Of a stretch of DNA of 64,000 bases, positions 50,033 to 63,130 are shown piece by piece; within the stretch, counting starts at the first letter, position 1; each line of letters opens with the position of its first letter. The stretch spans positions 112,318,993-112,382,992 of the forward strand of contig NC_061120.1 of NCBI RefSeq assembly GCF_002878395.1, written 5' to 3'. Source of the stretch: Capsicum annuum (taxonomy: Eukaryota > Streptophyta > Magnoliopsida > Solanales > Solanaceae). The position numbers were made by a program, and so were the translations under genes. The notes under the pieces are model-generated. The model saw nothing but the letters and a program-made list of their open reading frames with translations, was not told the DNA's origin and ran no database searches.

Positions 50033-51339
50033 TTTTCTCTTTTTTCCTTCTCATTTCATCAAGTCAACTGTTCTTGCCTCTTTTATTTTTAACTAGAGGA
50101 GCATGACCCGTGTTATCACGAACTCAATATTAAGATATTTTAATCATGTACTATAAGCTAGATTGATGTTAATTTGAATTATAAGTTGTAAAACATGAAT
50201 ACACAAACATATTAACTAGTACATAATAGTATTTTTCAAGGAGTCAAATCTCACAAAATAATTATGTATAACGTATTCATATAAATAACAAAATTCGATA
50301 TATTTTTGAAGTTTAGATCTTTAATTATATGACTGAGACCTGCCACATTTAGTAGAGAATGTAAGATTAAAATTGATACATAAGACTTTACATCTGTTGT
50401 ATAAAATAGGGAATGTGAGATTAAAATTACAAAAATGAATTCAATATTTCTATTCTTGAATCTACAAACAAAAAAAATAAGTACACAAATATATTTCAGT
50501 AATCTACTTAAACTATCAAAATATTAGTATCAATAGAAGAAAGAAAGATCTACAAACTAAGAAGTGATTGAATGTTACAAAAACTATCAATGCCTCTCCA
50601 ATAGATGCACCAATGAAAAAAATTAAGAGGGCAAGCTAGCAAACTTGTTTTACATATCCAATTAGTCATAGATCACAACATTCTCAAAAAATCATGAGCT
50701 TTACGGGAATATATTGATGACAATAGTCGAACTACTTTCACTGCTAGCTATAAATAACCCCCTCAAATACTTGTGGTAAGCATCTTGAGTAGTGCAAGAG
50801 ATAGTACAAACATCCCCTTGAAGTCTATTTGTGGTGAAAGTACAATATATTAGAAAATATCACAAAACAATACAAACATTATCGTCAGTCCAAGCGCTCT
50901 GTCTTACTTTATAGATTATTAATTTTACCTTTTTGTAGATACCAATTTGATGGTTACTTTAGGTAACCTGAGTAAAATTTCTTCTGAAGTGTCATTGTTG
51001 GTAAAGAAAAAAATTTGTATAGCAATAAAGTTGAAGAATTCCCATTACTTAATTCATATACACTAATTAAATATAGCACAAGCCTCGTCAGTGCTATTTT
51101 TATGTATAGTATCAGACTTTTTAGCTCAAAACTAAAATTTAATTAAATGTCGCCCTTCATTTTTATTGGAGTGAATTGGCTAGATTAGCAACGGGAAAAA
51201 AAGGATTTATATACTCTATAGTTAAGTCTAAACATGCATAATGATAAAATAAGAAGGAGAGGAAAATAATAATGAAATTACTCTAAACTATCAACAAAGA
51301 TTGTGATGCTAGATAGAATCATTTTATTCTTAATCAGGT
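50033..51339. other. AT-rich intergenic sequence, nothing assigned
   Basis: A short direct repeat (AGGGAATGTGAGATTAAAAT / AGAGAATGTAAGATTAAAAT) occurs around 50354 and 50408. No gene was recognised. Confidence 0.4.
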
Positions 51340-52363
51340 TGTCACACCCCCTTTTCGTCGGTTCAAAGAATTTTTCAATTAATGTGACGATTTTGAATAG
51401 GGATTATTTTATTTATAGAGTCATCACTTGGAATTAGGTTATGGTATTCCAAATCACCTTATTGAATCCCTAATCAAAAGAAAATGACTCTTTATTGGTC
51501 TGCAAAAATAGAAGACCGGATGAGGAATTTTGTTGACCGAGGAGAAGGTATGAGACACCCCACGAGTCCTATTGTTCTAGCATGATCTATACTTAGCCTT
51601 AACTATTTTGGATAAATTGTGTTAGTAAGCCTTAATTCACTCATTTTTAATGTCTAAAATCTATCTATACCTCTTATATTAAGCTAGCGAAAATTAATTT
51701 TAGGACGATCTTTGCCAAGGTGCATTATTGTATCCTCAAATTATTTTTAAACGTCTTAGAAGATGTGTACTCCGCATTCTTAATCGAGACAAATATATTA
51801 AACATGCGTAAAATTCATCTAGCGTTAGAGGCGTTCGTTCGTCTCTTATAAACTTGTTATCCATTTTTACTTCCTTTTGCTTCCCTCTTTTAATTTTTCA
51901 ATGAATCTTGAAGTAATCCACAACTCGTCTCACTCTTTCTTACACTAACTAATGATTGGACCTTAGTGTATTTAGAGAACAATACAAAGATCCAAAAAAT
52001 TAGAAACCCATGATGTCTTTGCCATAATGAACTGTACATTCGATGAGTCAAGCCTTACTCAAATAAAATTAAGTGGAAACAATGAACAATATTTAAATGA
52101 TTTCAATAGAATAAAGTAAAATCATGACCATCACTAGTAACATAAATATTAAATCGTGGCATAGTTAATGGACTCCTTTGAACATATTTTTCAAATAATG
52201 ACAAAATGAATTGTACAAAATAAAGCATACAAGGAATTTTCACGTCAAAACTTCAAAGGCTCATAAAAATCAAACTAAAAATATTATGGTTAGCATACTA
52301 TTGAAAATTAATTTGAAATAAACTGATAGACAAACATGATAAAAAGCTTTGCTTAAACAATAG
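51340..52363 (+). repeat. Truncated LTR (TGTCACACCCCC-type)
   Basis: It starts TGTCACACCCCCTTTTCGTC and contains ACCTTATTGAATCCCTAATC, TTGTTGACCGAGGAGAAGGT and ACACCCCACGAGTCCTATTG, a start I associate with Solanaceae Tat/Ogre-type LTRs. No internal domain is adjacent, and its right limit is vague. The MULE at 52373 lies beyond it. Confidence 0.6.
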
Positions 52364-52372
52364 AATTTAAAT

Positions 52373-53654
52373 GAGAAAAGACATGATTTTCCCCCTAAAC
52401 TTGTCCGCTCAACTCACTTTAGCACTTAAACTAAACTTCTATTTATTTGCCCCCCTTAGCATCTTTAAAGTGTATTTGTTTCACCCCTAATGCTGATGTG
52501 ACATTTTTTTAAAAAAAATAGGCGCGTTTATTATTTAAAAAATTACATGTTCCCACTTTATATATATATATATATATAAATCAACCTTTTCTTCTTCAAT
52601 GCCCCCACCCTTCCTCACCTCTCATCCCCACACCCGCACCCTATACCCACACCCTTTTCTTCTCCAATACATCATCAAACAACAATACCCATTTTCTTCA
52701 ACCATTACCAAAATGTCAAAATCATAATGTGATGGCCATAAGAAAATTCCGAACTAAAATTAAATACAATTGCTACAACTACATTCCGAACTAAAATTAA
52801 ATACAATTGCTACAACTACAAAAATTATTACTAATCAATTATGTTTATCCTTCCAACCATTATAATGATTACTCCAATCATTGTCATGATTACCCTAATC
52901 ATTGCTCACTATAAACTACTAGTATTACTTTAAGAAAAAATTAAGAAGAATGGGTTGAAATACTGTTTTAATGGAGGAATTACCTTAAATTGGTGTTTTG
53001 ATAGTTTATCTAATGGTGTTAATGGAGTAACTGAAAAAAATAAAGGAGAAAGTATTTTTCATGACAGGGGTGGGGGTTGAAAGGGGATAAAGAGAAAGTG
53101 GGGGGAGCGGGTGAGGGGAAATGGTCAAGAAAAAATGAAGGGGGTGCTAAAGGAAGAGGAGGAGGGGGGAATCTGAAGAAGAAGGGCACATAGAAGGGAG
53201 GCGTAAGGGGGTGGGGGGACTACGTTAATTACAAGGTAGAGGGTGAGAATAGTGGGTGGGTGGGTGGGGGGGGAGTGTGAAAAAGAAAGAAAATAGGGGT
53301 GGGGGTGCCTTTTTTATTTAATATAAATATATATATATATATATATATAATTATATATATATATAAATAAATATATATATTTTTATAAATAAAAAATAAT
53401 ATGTGGGGGATTATTTTTTTTTAGAAAAATAGTAATTTCTTACGTGACAATGAAATGGCTCCGACGTGGCATTGACGTGGCGGTGATGTGTAGGCGAGTG
53501 TAACACACTCTCCGTTATGAGAGTGGTATTCAATTTTGAGGGATGAAATTAATACACTTTAAAGATATTAAGCGGGGTAAATAAATAGAAGTTTAGCTTA
53601 AGTGCTAAAGTTAGTTGAGCGGACAAGTTCAGGGGGGAAATCATGTCTTTTCTC
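52373..53654. mobile_element. Non-autonomous MULE, 1282 bp, perfect 9-bp target duplication
   Basis: Inverted ends of at least 110 bp begin GAGAAAAGACATGATT and share CTTGTCCGCTCAACT, TTCTATTTATTT and ATCTTTAAAGTGTATT. AATTTAAAT flanks both sides (52364-52372, 53655-53663). The interior has a C-rich block (52590-52660), a G-rich block (53060-53310) and TA microsatellites (52557-52577, 53325-53375) that are themselves roughly inverse. No transposase is present. Confidence 0.92.
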
Positions 53655-53663
53655 AATTTAAAT

Positions 53664-54318
53664 TGGATGGTAGCTTTCTTCTCCTTTCTTTTTCCTTCTT
53701 GTTTTCTCCAAGTTCTCTCTTTTCCAGTTTGTCTTACTTTTTTTCCTTTTTCCTTCGTATACTGATGTGCGTCTGTTCTTGCTTCTTCTTACTTGGTTTC
53801 ATTTTTTTTTTTTGCTTTTCTCTTATCTCTCTATATTTTTTTTAGCTTTTTTGCATCTTCTTCTTTTCTCCTCTAACAAATATATAATATAAAAAAATAT
53901 TTCACATGAATTTGCATTCATGAAAATTCATACACACACTGTGAAATATAACAATAACATACGCACTATGAAGGATTATAAGAAAAAAAAGAAAAAATGT
54001 CAACTTAACAAAGAATGCACACATGCACATAATTTCTCAAATCAGTAGATATACAATACTATATAATACATGAAATCATATAAATAAATATTGTTCATGT
54101 TTTGATTCACATGAAAAACTTATACAAATATAGTACCGATTTGGATAAGAACCTGTGAAGATCTAAATTGAATATATAAGGAAGAAAATCATCACCAAAA
54201 ACTCGAAATGGAGACCTGATCACAAACCCTGAACTCTTTTCCTTTATTTTTTATCTCTTTTTCTTTCTTTCTTTTTTTTTTTTTTGGAAAAAAGGGTCAA
54301 ATTTATCTCTCTACTTTA
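53664..54318. other. Pyrimidine-rich sequence, no gene
   Basis: TTCTCCTTTC-type tracts, then AT-rich DNA ending with GGTCAAATTTATCTCTCTAC at about 54296. The last phrase is the inverse of one at about 63005, across the retroelement nest. Confidence 0.5.
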
Positions 54319-54322
54319 AAAA

Positions 54323-55040
54323 TTTTGTATAGCATATGGTAACTTCTCATGCCATTCCCTATTACCATCCACTATCTTCCTCAAGATCCTCTTGATATTC
54401 TTGTTTGCAACTTAAACCGCTCCATTCATATGTGGTCGATAAGCCATAGTATTTTGATGAGAAATCTTAAACCTTTTGCAAATCTCTCTCATTAGGTCGC
54501 TATTAAGATTGTCTTCATTATCTGTTATGATTGACTCTGGAATTCCAAACCAACAGACTAAGTTATTGCGAATGAAATCTGCTACCACATTCTTGGTTAT
54601 GGACTTATGTGTTGAGGCCTCAACCCATTTCATGAAGTAATCGATAGCGAACAAGATAAAATGATGTCCACTGGATGCAGGAGGCTCTATGGGCCCAATA
54701 ACATCCATGCCCCAAACAACAAATGGTCAAGGAGAGCCCATCACTTTGAGTTTGTTTGGTGGAACTCGTATAAGGTCTCCATGAACTTGACATTGGTGAC
54801 ATTTCTGCATGTGTCGGATGCTATCCCTCTCCATGGTCATCCAAAAGTATCTAGCTCTCAAAATCTTCTTTACGAGCATGAAACCATTCATGTGAGGTCC
54901 ACATATTCCTGTATGTATCTCATCTAACAATCTTGTGGCCTCTGTGTATTGACGTATCATAGCAATCCTAGGTCTAGAGTCCTTCTGTATAAGATTTCTC
55001 CATTAAGAAAGAAGTGATTGGCTTAAACTTAGGGCATCTA
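54323..55040 (-). pseudogene. Tat/Ogre-type integrase fragment
   Basis: From 55000 downward: TRLLDEIHTGICGPHMNG, YFWMTMERDSIRHMQKCHQC (zinc-binding HHCC half), VPPNKLKVMGSPWPFVVWGM, then MDVIGPIEPPASSGHHFILF, WFGIPESIITDNEDNLNSDL and YRPHMNGAV, followed by ANKNIKRILRKIVDGN after one stop. The catalytic Asp residues (GMD and TDN) are visible. Apart from one frameshift near 54720 and a stop near 54412 the reading is good. It is cut at both ends with no LTR attached. Confidence 0.85.
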
Positions 55041-55057
55041 CAAGCTCCAGTTTATGC

Positions 55058-58000
55058 GGTGTAATAGACTCAAACTTGGTGTGAGGTATGTGGTAATGGT
55101 AACCATTCAGTAGATGCATATGCAACTAATCCAGAATCTATGAACTATGTAGGTAATGTACAATGCCAAGGGAATTAGAATTTCGGTAATCCATATAATG
55201 CAAACTGGTAGAATCACCCTAACTTCTCATGATGTGAAAACCAAGGGCAGAATGTAAATCTATATTAAGGATAAGGAAATTAGAATCTTCAGTAATAGGC
55301 TCAGGGTAGTCAGGATAATGCTCAATCAAGAAATATTAAGGAAATCCTGAAACATGGCAAATCAAGTATAGATGGCAGCAAATATAAAGAATCAATAACT
55401 AGCAACTAAAACCTTAGAGGTTCAATTGGGGCAGCATGTCTGGGCACAAAACACTAGGCCTCAGAGAGGTCTACCTAATGACATGAATCCAAATCCTAAG
55501 TAAGTGAATGTAGTATCTACTTATAGTGTTCTACAATTTGAATAGTTAGAGCTTAAAAAGGTGACTCACAAAGCTATGGCTAGGGATAAGGAGAAAACTG
55601 AGAATGACAAAGTTGAAAGTAGTGTGAACAAAGTAGAAAGTATGAAGCCACCTTCAACATTCCCATAGAGGCTGAAGAAGTAGAAAGAGAAAGCATGTTA
55701 CCAAAAGTTGATCAACTTATTAAACTAGGTTCATATTAACCTTTCTTTAGTTAATGTTTTGAAGAGAGTCCAAAATGTGCCAAGTACATCGAAAACACTG
55801 TGGTGAATAGGAATAGGTTGACAAAATATGTTGTTGTTGCACTTATTGAAGAGTGTCCCTCAAGGATTAAGAAAAGAATGCCTACAAAGCCCAAGGATCT
55901 AGGAAGCTTTACTATTCAGATCATAATTGGATAGTCCATTAGTGCTCAAGGCTTATGTAATCTTGGGTCTAGTATAAATCTCAAGCCTACCCCTTTGTTC
56001 AAGAAGATAGGGTTAGGTAGTCTGAGGCCCACCACAGTGGTATTACAGTTTGGCTGACCGCTCACTTTTTAGACCTGACATAATGGTGGAAAATGTATTA
56101 GTGAATTTGAGGTCACTTATATTTCAAGTGGACTTCATTATACTGAACTTTGATGCAGATCTGAAAGTCTCATTTACTTTGAACATCCCTGTTTAACTAC
56201 TGGACATGCATTGATAGATGTAGCTGTCAGGCAACTAACTATGCAAGTTCATAATAACATAGAGGTATTTAATCTATATAAAGCAATAAAACTTCCAGCT
56301 ATCTATAAAGAACTATCATTTATCATAGTTATAGACCATGAGTCAGAGCTACCACTTATTACTTCCAAGGATCCATTAAAGAGAGCTTTGATGGGACATA
56401 ACATCCTTAGTGATACAAAAGCAAATAAATGGTGCAGATTCTGAATGTTTCAAGTGTTTTTATTCATAAGGGTGCCTTAGAGCTTTTGAACAGGCCTATA
56501 AGTCCTTCTCATGCCATCTATTGAGGAAGCTCCAAAATTGGAGCTTATGGCTCTACCTTTACACCTTAAATATGCTTTTCTTAGGGATGATGACACTTTA
56601 TCGATGATTCTTTCTGTAGGATTATCTATGTACATGTTAAAGAGTCTTTGGAAATGGTGAAAAGGAGAAAGAAATCTATTGGGTCATAGATTTTGGACAT
56701 ACAAGGATAAACCCTGCCTATTACATGCACAAGATATTCATGAAAGAAGGTCATAAACCTAGTATGCATCATTAGAGGTGATTGAAGCTAGTCATGGAGG
56801 AAGTGTTAAGGAAAGAAATGATTAAGTGTCTTGATACAAGACTAGTCTATCTTATTGTTAACAATAGATGGGTCATTTATTCTCGTTTAGTGTGTTCCAA
56901 AGAATAGGATATGACAGTCGTGACTAACTAGAAGAACAAGTTTAACCTAGATCGCATAGTAACCAAGTGGAAAATTTGTATGAATTACAAAAATCTTAAT
57001 GATGCTACCCAAAAAAATCATTACCCAATTTCTTTCATTGTTTAAATATTGGATATACTTACTAGACAAGAGTATTACTGCTTCAGATAGCCATAAATTT
57101 AGAGGATCAAGATAAGACAACATTCACATATCCTATGGGACTTATGCTTTCAGGCGAATGCCCTTTGGGTTATGCAATGCACTAGCTACATTCTAAAGGT
57201 GCATGATGACCATATTCTATGACATGGTGGAGGACTTCATGGAGGTATTTGGATGACTTCTCTATTATTTGTAACTCCTTTGAAATATGTTTGCAGAGTT
57301 TAGACAAGGTATTAACGAGGTGTGTAGAAACAAATCTAGTGTTAAACGGGGAAAATGTCACTTTCTAGTGAAGGAAGGCATTGTCTTTGGCTATAAAGTG
57401 TTGTAGAGAGGTCTATAGGTACACTGAGAAAAGGTGGAGAAGTAGTTGCCACCCTCTCTGTCAGTTAAAAGAATACATATTTTCCTTGGGCATGGTGAAT
57501 TTATACGAGAATCATAAAGGATTTCTCAAAGGTAGTAAGACCAATATGTAAGCTTCTTGAAAAAGAGGTAAAGTTTGAGTTTGGGGATGATTGCCTGAAA
57601 GTATTTGCGGATTTAAAAAAGAAATTGATAGAGCCTCCTATATTGATTGCTCTGGACTAGGAGTTACCCTTTGAATTAATGTGTGATGTGATTGATGTAG
57701 CCATGGAAGTAGTGTTGAGACAACAACAGAATAAGGTCTTTATTTCCATTTATTATGAAAGTAAGACTCTAGACGTAGCTCAAGCTAATTACACTATGAC
57801 ATAAAAAAACGTTGGCTCTGGTAGCATTTGATAAGTTTTGGTCTAACTTAGTGGGGACCAAGTAATAGAGTACCCAGATCATGTAGATATCTACTACTTA
57901 TTTGGTATGAAAGATGCTAAACCCTGATTTGGTGGATATTGATATTGTAGGAGTTTGATCTAGAGGTAAAAGACAGAAAAGTGACCAAAAATTAATTACA

Positions 58001-58244
58001 AATCATCTCTCTAGGCTAGAGAGTTAGTCTCATGTTGCAGATAATGGTAGCATTCGTGACTAGTTTCCTAATGAGCAACTCATAGAATTGAGCATCATAG
58101 AGTTACCATGGTATGCATACATTTTTAACTTGATTGTGAGTGGGGTATACCCACTTGAGACCATAAGTAAAACAATAAAGAGGTTGTATCATGAGTCCCA
58201 ATTTTATACATGGGATGAGCCATATTTGTTTAAATAGGGACCTG
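55058..58244 (+). pseudogene. Athila-type gag-protease-RT-RNase H, interrupted
   Basis: Domains in order: gag zinc knuckle TWCEVCGNGNHSVDA (55070-55120, last Cys lost); PPSTFP.RLKK (55650) and a gag tail; LRSLIFQVDFIILNFDADLK and the open piece 56211-56444 (LIDVAVRQLTMQVHNNIEVF-like, following the protease); RT from MHKIFMKEG (56728) through WKICMNYKNLNDAT, FQANALWVMQC and MDDF-equivalent WMTSLLF (about 57250); RNase H (57660-58000) with VMCDVIDVAMEVVL and ending NHLSRLES. Stops and frameshifts are spread throughout. Integrase is deleted after a short DEPYLFK stretch at 58215. Confidence 0.85.
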
Positions 58245-58470
58245 ACTAATGTGTCATAAAAACACGACACTTTCGATGCTTAAAACCATAAATTTATGTG
58301 TGAACTTAGGATATGTTGTTTGATATGATGCACTTTAGTGTAAATTATAGGTAAAATAGGTCTACAATAGTGTTGGAATGAAAAGGGAAGAAAAAGATCT
58401 GGAAAAGACGAATTCTGATCAAGATTTGAGTCAACCCTCGAGTCATCAAAACTCGATACTACTCATATTT
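58245..58470 (+). repeat. Scrap of Athila LTR
   Basis: ATGTGTCATAAAAACACGAC and CGATGCTTAAAACC recall the LTR start at 6420. It joins deleted Athila pol on the left and is cut by the chromovirus LTR on the right. Confidence 0.6.
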
Positions 58471-60754
58471 TTACGACCTGAATTGGGGCCCTAGCCGTGA
58501 CAGACATCCCGAACCATGAAGACCAGAGAGCCCTTCTAACTTATAATCACACACACCATTCATATAAAAAAAATAAAAAAATACGGAAATACACAATGAA
58601 ACAGAATCATAGTCATAAATCTAAAATCTGTTCAACAATACAAAGATAGGTTTCTCAACATATAGCCAATATCTTTCTCAGTCTGCGAAATCTCAAATAT
58701 ATAAGACATCAAAACTTTTCTGAATCTGGGACAAGGCCCCCAGTAGACCAAAACCATAATAGATGATAAATGACTAAAAGGAAATAGGCCTTGTGAAATA
58801 TAGAAGGCTCACCAACTGCACTCTCCACTCCAGCCCGAAGAAATCTACAACTTATCAGGACCCCTAGATTGAGCCTCAAACCCTAAAATATAGGGGGCCA
58901 ATACAGATGTACTGGTATGCGGAGAAATCCAAAATAATGTATTTGTATATATATAATAGGTGAGAGCAGATTTCAAAATATCATGCATGATATAGTTCAA
59001 AATAATTGGGCACTTCTTTAATAATCATAAAAACATTCATGTCAGTGTAATTCAACTCTTTGTATTACTTCTGAGTTAGATGGCACTCCCCTACAAGTCT
59101 GATATTCCACGGGCTATATGAAATCTGCAATTTACTTGGCGGAGAAGCCCCCAACCCAAGTTTGCCGCAAGGGTTGGAGTGTTTTGATACACCATAGGGC
59201 ACTAGGCCAACATAAAATAATATACCCATATCGGCAAACACGATTTTGGGCAATGAGTTGTCTGAACTCGTGCCTTCTTCGGGGAACCACCTAACATCTC
59301 TTTTTGCCCAATTTTAGCCTTTTCTGAACATGTATCATTCTTAATTCAAAATTATGAAAAGCCTGATAAAATAGGATTTCTATACTAGCCTGCATCTGCT
59401 ATGACATTGTCTGATTTGGTATCGTCATACCAAAACTTGTAACTCATAATTTTGAGCTATTCTATATCATGTATTGGAACCACATTGCTTCAAAATAATA
59501 TTAGGAGATTCGTACTTTAAAACATTTGTCACATTATACAAAGATCATGCTTTTCAATCATTTCAACAATATGTAGTGGTCATGTAATTTTGGTAAACCA
59601 TGCAAATATATTCAATGTTTACCAACATGTAAAACCCCTCTCATAAATTCAAGATCACTCTCAAATCATTCAACAATAGTTAAGAACGTTGATTCCATGC
59701 TTCTAAATAACATTCTAAAATCAAGTATTTGCAACATGAGAGGGAGCGTAAATAGTCAGGTTCTCAATTCAAATATCAACTTTAAGCACATACATGCATA
59801 CATAAAATTTTAAATCAATTTGGGGGAAGACCTAAAGACCAAAACAATAATGTTTCTAAAGAATTCATAACGTAAATGTCAATGTAAATTCCAAACCCCT
59901 TTTAGATTTCATAATTTCTCAACGTTAAAAGTTGTTGAAATAATTTTTTATACCCAGGCAGTTTTAGGAAAACCCCATGTACCTTAGTTGCGAAGAATTC
60001 GTGAAAAAACTTCGAAAAGATTGGACCTTTAAGCTTGATTGCTCAAACCCTAGTTATTTTCTCCTCTTGTATTCTTGAAGCATGAACTAGGGATCTTAGG
60101 AGAGTTTAGACGTTACTAATAAGCGTAAATTTGTTTAAGTATGATTAGGGATAGTTTTGGGATGTGAAAGGACTTAGTTTCCTTTAAAATGACTTAAAAG
60201 TGATGAATTTGCGCTGTTGGGCCATAAGGTGTGTGCCGCATTGCCCATCGCCTAAACTAGGATGGGCGTTGACTAACTTATGGCATAAACTAGTCGGGCG
60301 GCACCTAAATTATGGCATAATCTAGGTTGGGTGGTGCCTAACTTATGGCATAACATTTTAGTGGACTTAGGCGATTTGTTAGGCGACACACTCCACTTTG
60401 CAAAGTCTCAACTTTTCCCTCGATTATCGGATTTAGGCAAAATTGGTATCATTGGAAAGCTACTTTGATGAACTTTCATTTGATATATAGTAGGCCCTCT
60501 AATTATATATATACAAGAATTTATGGTCGATGAAATTTGACTCAAGTTAAATCATCTACTAAAACTTAATCTATAGAAATATTTTCAACTCGTCCTTGAG
60601 TTAAAGGACCTCTATGATCTCAATTCATGCTTAACCAGATTCCCGCACTACATAAATGGTTAACACACTAAATTTTCATAGGATTTATGGATTTTGAAAC
60701 ATTTACACATTGGGAAGATGGTTTACTTTCTAGTCCAAAATACAGGTCGTTACA
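58471..60754 (-). repeat. 3' LTR of a chromovirus (2284 bp)
   Basis: On the minus strand it starts TGTAACGACCTGTATTTTGG at 60754 and ends GGGGCCCCAATTC-type text with CAGGTCGTAA near 58471, close to the common GGGTCGTGACA end. It directly follows pol (60775-62330). An internal 33-bp repeat is at 60262-60350. Confidence 0.85.
60262..60350 (+). repeat. 33-bp repeat in the LTR, three units
   Basis: Three imperfect copies of GGGYGGTGCCTAACTTATGG plus CATAATCTAG-type sequence at 32-33 bp spacing. Confidence 0.75.
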
Positions 60755-60774
60755 TTATCCTCCCTTGGGATCAT

Positions 60775-61281
60775 TCATCCCCGTATGATGACTTGGGACA
60801 CAGAAAGCACGATTTGAAGAACTAAATGAAATAAAGAATAGTATAGGCTTTGTACCTTCAGAATCATTATCCATGGTTTTGAAAAGAGTCGGGTACCTCG
60901 CCCGCAATCATTTTTTGATTTCCAAGTAGCCTCTTTGGCTTTTTGATTCGTCCACATCACCTTAACAGAAGCTATTTGCTTACTCCTCAACTTTCGAACT
61001 TGGCGATCCAAGATTATAATGGGTCCTTCCTCGTATGACAAGAAATTTTTCATATTAATCTTCTCTATAGGAAACACTAGGGAATGATCTCCAATACACT
61101 TATTCAATATAGACACATGAAATACTGGATGAATAGAAGCCAGACTTGTGGGCAACACTAACTCATAGGCGACTCCACCTATTCTTCTCATAATCTGGTA
61201 TGGTCCTATATAGCGAGGACTCAACTTTTCTTTCTTCTCAAATCTCACGACTCCCTTCATAGGAGAGACTTCTAGAAACAC
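60775..61281 (-). pseudogene. Integrase C-terminus and chromodomain
   Basis: An open frame of 168 codons. FLEVSPMKGVVRFEKKEKLS, then PRYIGPYQIMRRIGGVAYEL and HPVFHVSILNKCIGD, followed by a chromodomain-like end ILDRQVRKLRSKQIASVKVM with W.NQKAKEATWKS, preserving the aromatic residues. The last ~40 codons run past the normal end of pol. This is the best preserved chromodomain of the three chromoviruses in the window. The PPT/LTR junction follows within about 25 bp. Confidence 0.9.
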
Positions 61282-61376
61282 CCAATCACCAACCTCAAAT
61301 TCTAGCTCCCTTCTTCTGACATCGGCGTAGGATTTCTGGCAATACTAGGCTGTCTTGAGTCATTCTCTAATGACTT

Positions 61377-62330
61377 TTACCTTATCCATTGACAATGAAC
61401 AAGATTAGGCCCAAATATTCGTGTCTCACCCACTTCATACCACCCAATTGGTAATCTACATCTTCTCCCATAAAGTATCTCAAAAGGTTCCATCTTAATC
61501 CTGGAATGATAACTATTATTATAGGCGAACTCTATCAATGAAAAGTGATCTAACCAACTATCTTTGAAGTCAATGACACAGACCCTCAACATATCCTCAA
61601 GGGTTTTAATGGTGCATTCAGCTTGCCCATCCATCTGAGGGTGGAATATAGTACTTAGGTTCACTTAGAACCTAAACCCCTCTGAAAAGATTTCCAAAAC
61701 TGCAAAGAGAATTGCATACCTCGATCGGATATAATAGATATGGGTTCCCCATGAAAATAGACTATCTTCTTAATGTATAACTTGGCATAATCATCTCCTG
61801 AATAGTTTTTTCTCATAGGCATAAAGTGAGTTGACTTGGCCAGCCGGTCCATAATTACCCAAATAGAATCATACTAATTTCAGGACCTCAAAAGTCCCAT
61901 GATGAAATCCATATTGATCATCTTCTATTTCCATAAAGGCAAGGCTATCTCTTGGGAAGTACCACCTGGTCTCAAATGTTCCACTTTAACTGGTTGGCAA
62001 TTCAGACACTTGGAAATAAACTCAGCCATATCACGTTTCATATTATTCCACCAATATATAGCCTTAAGATCATGGTACATTTTAGTAGAGCCTAGGTGAA
62101 CAACATACCTCGATATGTGAGCTTCATCAAGGATCCTCTCTTGCAAACCATCCACATTCAGAACACACAACCTACCTTGGTATCACAAAATTCCATCACC
62201 ACCAATTTTAAAAGACATCACCTTTTATTGACCCACATTTTTTTTAATTTGCATCAAGATGGGATCTTCGTCCTGCTTCTCTTTAACTTCAGCATAAATG
62301 GAAAATTTAGCAACCTCATGAACAATTGAT
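61377..62330 (-). pseudogene. RNase H end and integrase of the same element, 5'-truncated
   Basis: From about 62330 downward: KFSIYAEVKEKQDEDPILMQ, then LQERILDEAHISRYVVHLGS, MYHDLKAIYWWNNMKRDMAE and CLNCQPVKVEHLRPGG (zinc-binding half). The core follows: MDRLAKSTHFMPMRKNYSGD, ISIISDRGMQF, TIFHPQMDGQAECTIKTLED and FAYNNSYHSRIKMEPFEILY. Stops and frameshifts break it into pieces at 62170, 61852 and 61664. Homology ends at about 62340, so RT, protease, gag and the 5' LTR are gone. Confidence 0.88.
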
Positions 62331-62339
62331 CTGCATTAG

Positions 62340-62800
62340 TTCAAACATAAAGAAATATATCCCTCTCTTAGTTCATGAATCTGCATCAGTATAGAACTCA
62401 TGAAAAATGACACTTGGTGGTTAAATGCAATAGATTAGTCTATTGGATATTTCTCTAGATAATTGAGTTAAGAGGTCTCCACATGTTCCAATAGTGGCAT
62501 CTCTTCATTCATATATATTTATATGCAACCTAGATATATACAACGTTTTCATCATTTCATTTGCTCAAAAATTTTACTCACTGATTCTAGAATATAGATG
62601 CACAAAGAATTGATACCAAATTTTAAAATTTGCATAATCGAATAAGAGAAGAGTTTGTAATCTACATTTTCTGTAGTTTCATGCTTCTACATTATCCCAA
62701 TCCATTTTATGTTTTGCTTATTTGTAAATAACCTACTAGTGTTGAACATTCAAAAAAAGGTATTTTTGTTCATTGAAAAAATTCGACCAACAAAACTGAG
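62340..62800. other. Sequence beyond the truncated element, nothing assigned
   Basis: AT-rich with no recognised coding or repeat content. Confidence 0.4.
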
Positions 62801-63130
62801 GGAGGGGTATATTCATTTGAGTATTTTTTTATGGGTCGGATCAGGGAAATTAGATTAAGGAGTGATTTATTTAAAAATTAATTTTTTTTAAATGAAGGGT
62901 ACAAGTGAAAAGCTTCTTAACAATGAGGGTAAATATGTCCCCAAAGTATGAAATCAAGGGTAAATTTAGCCCCAAAGAATGATGAAGGATATATTTAGTC
63001 AATTTTTTAAAGTAAAGAGATAAATTTGATCCCAAAATATGACAGCGAGGATAACTTTAATTCCAAAGTATAACGAATAATATATTAAGTCAATTTTTCA
63101 AAATAAAAAGATAAATTCGACCCCTTTTTC
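62801..63130. repeat. MITE-like repeat with internal ~65-80-bp duplications
   Basis: GGAGGGGTATATTCATTTGA then three to four diverged units of the type AGGGTAAATTTAGCCCCAAA, ATGATGAAGGATATATTTAG and TCAATTTTTTAAAGTAAAGA. The wording resembles terminal repeats of Solanaceae MULE-derived MITEs. No flanking duplication was found. Confidence 0.5.
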
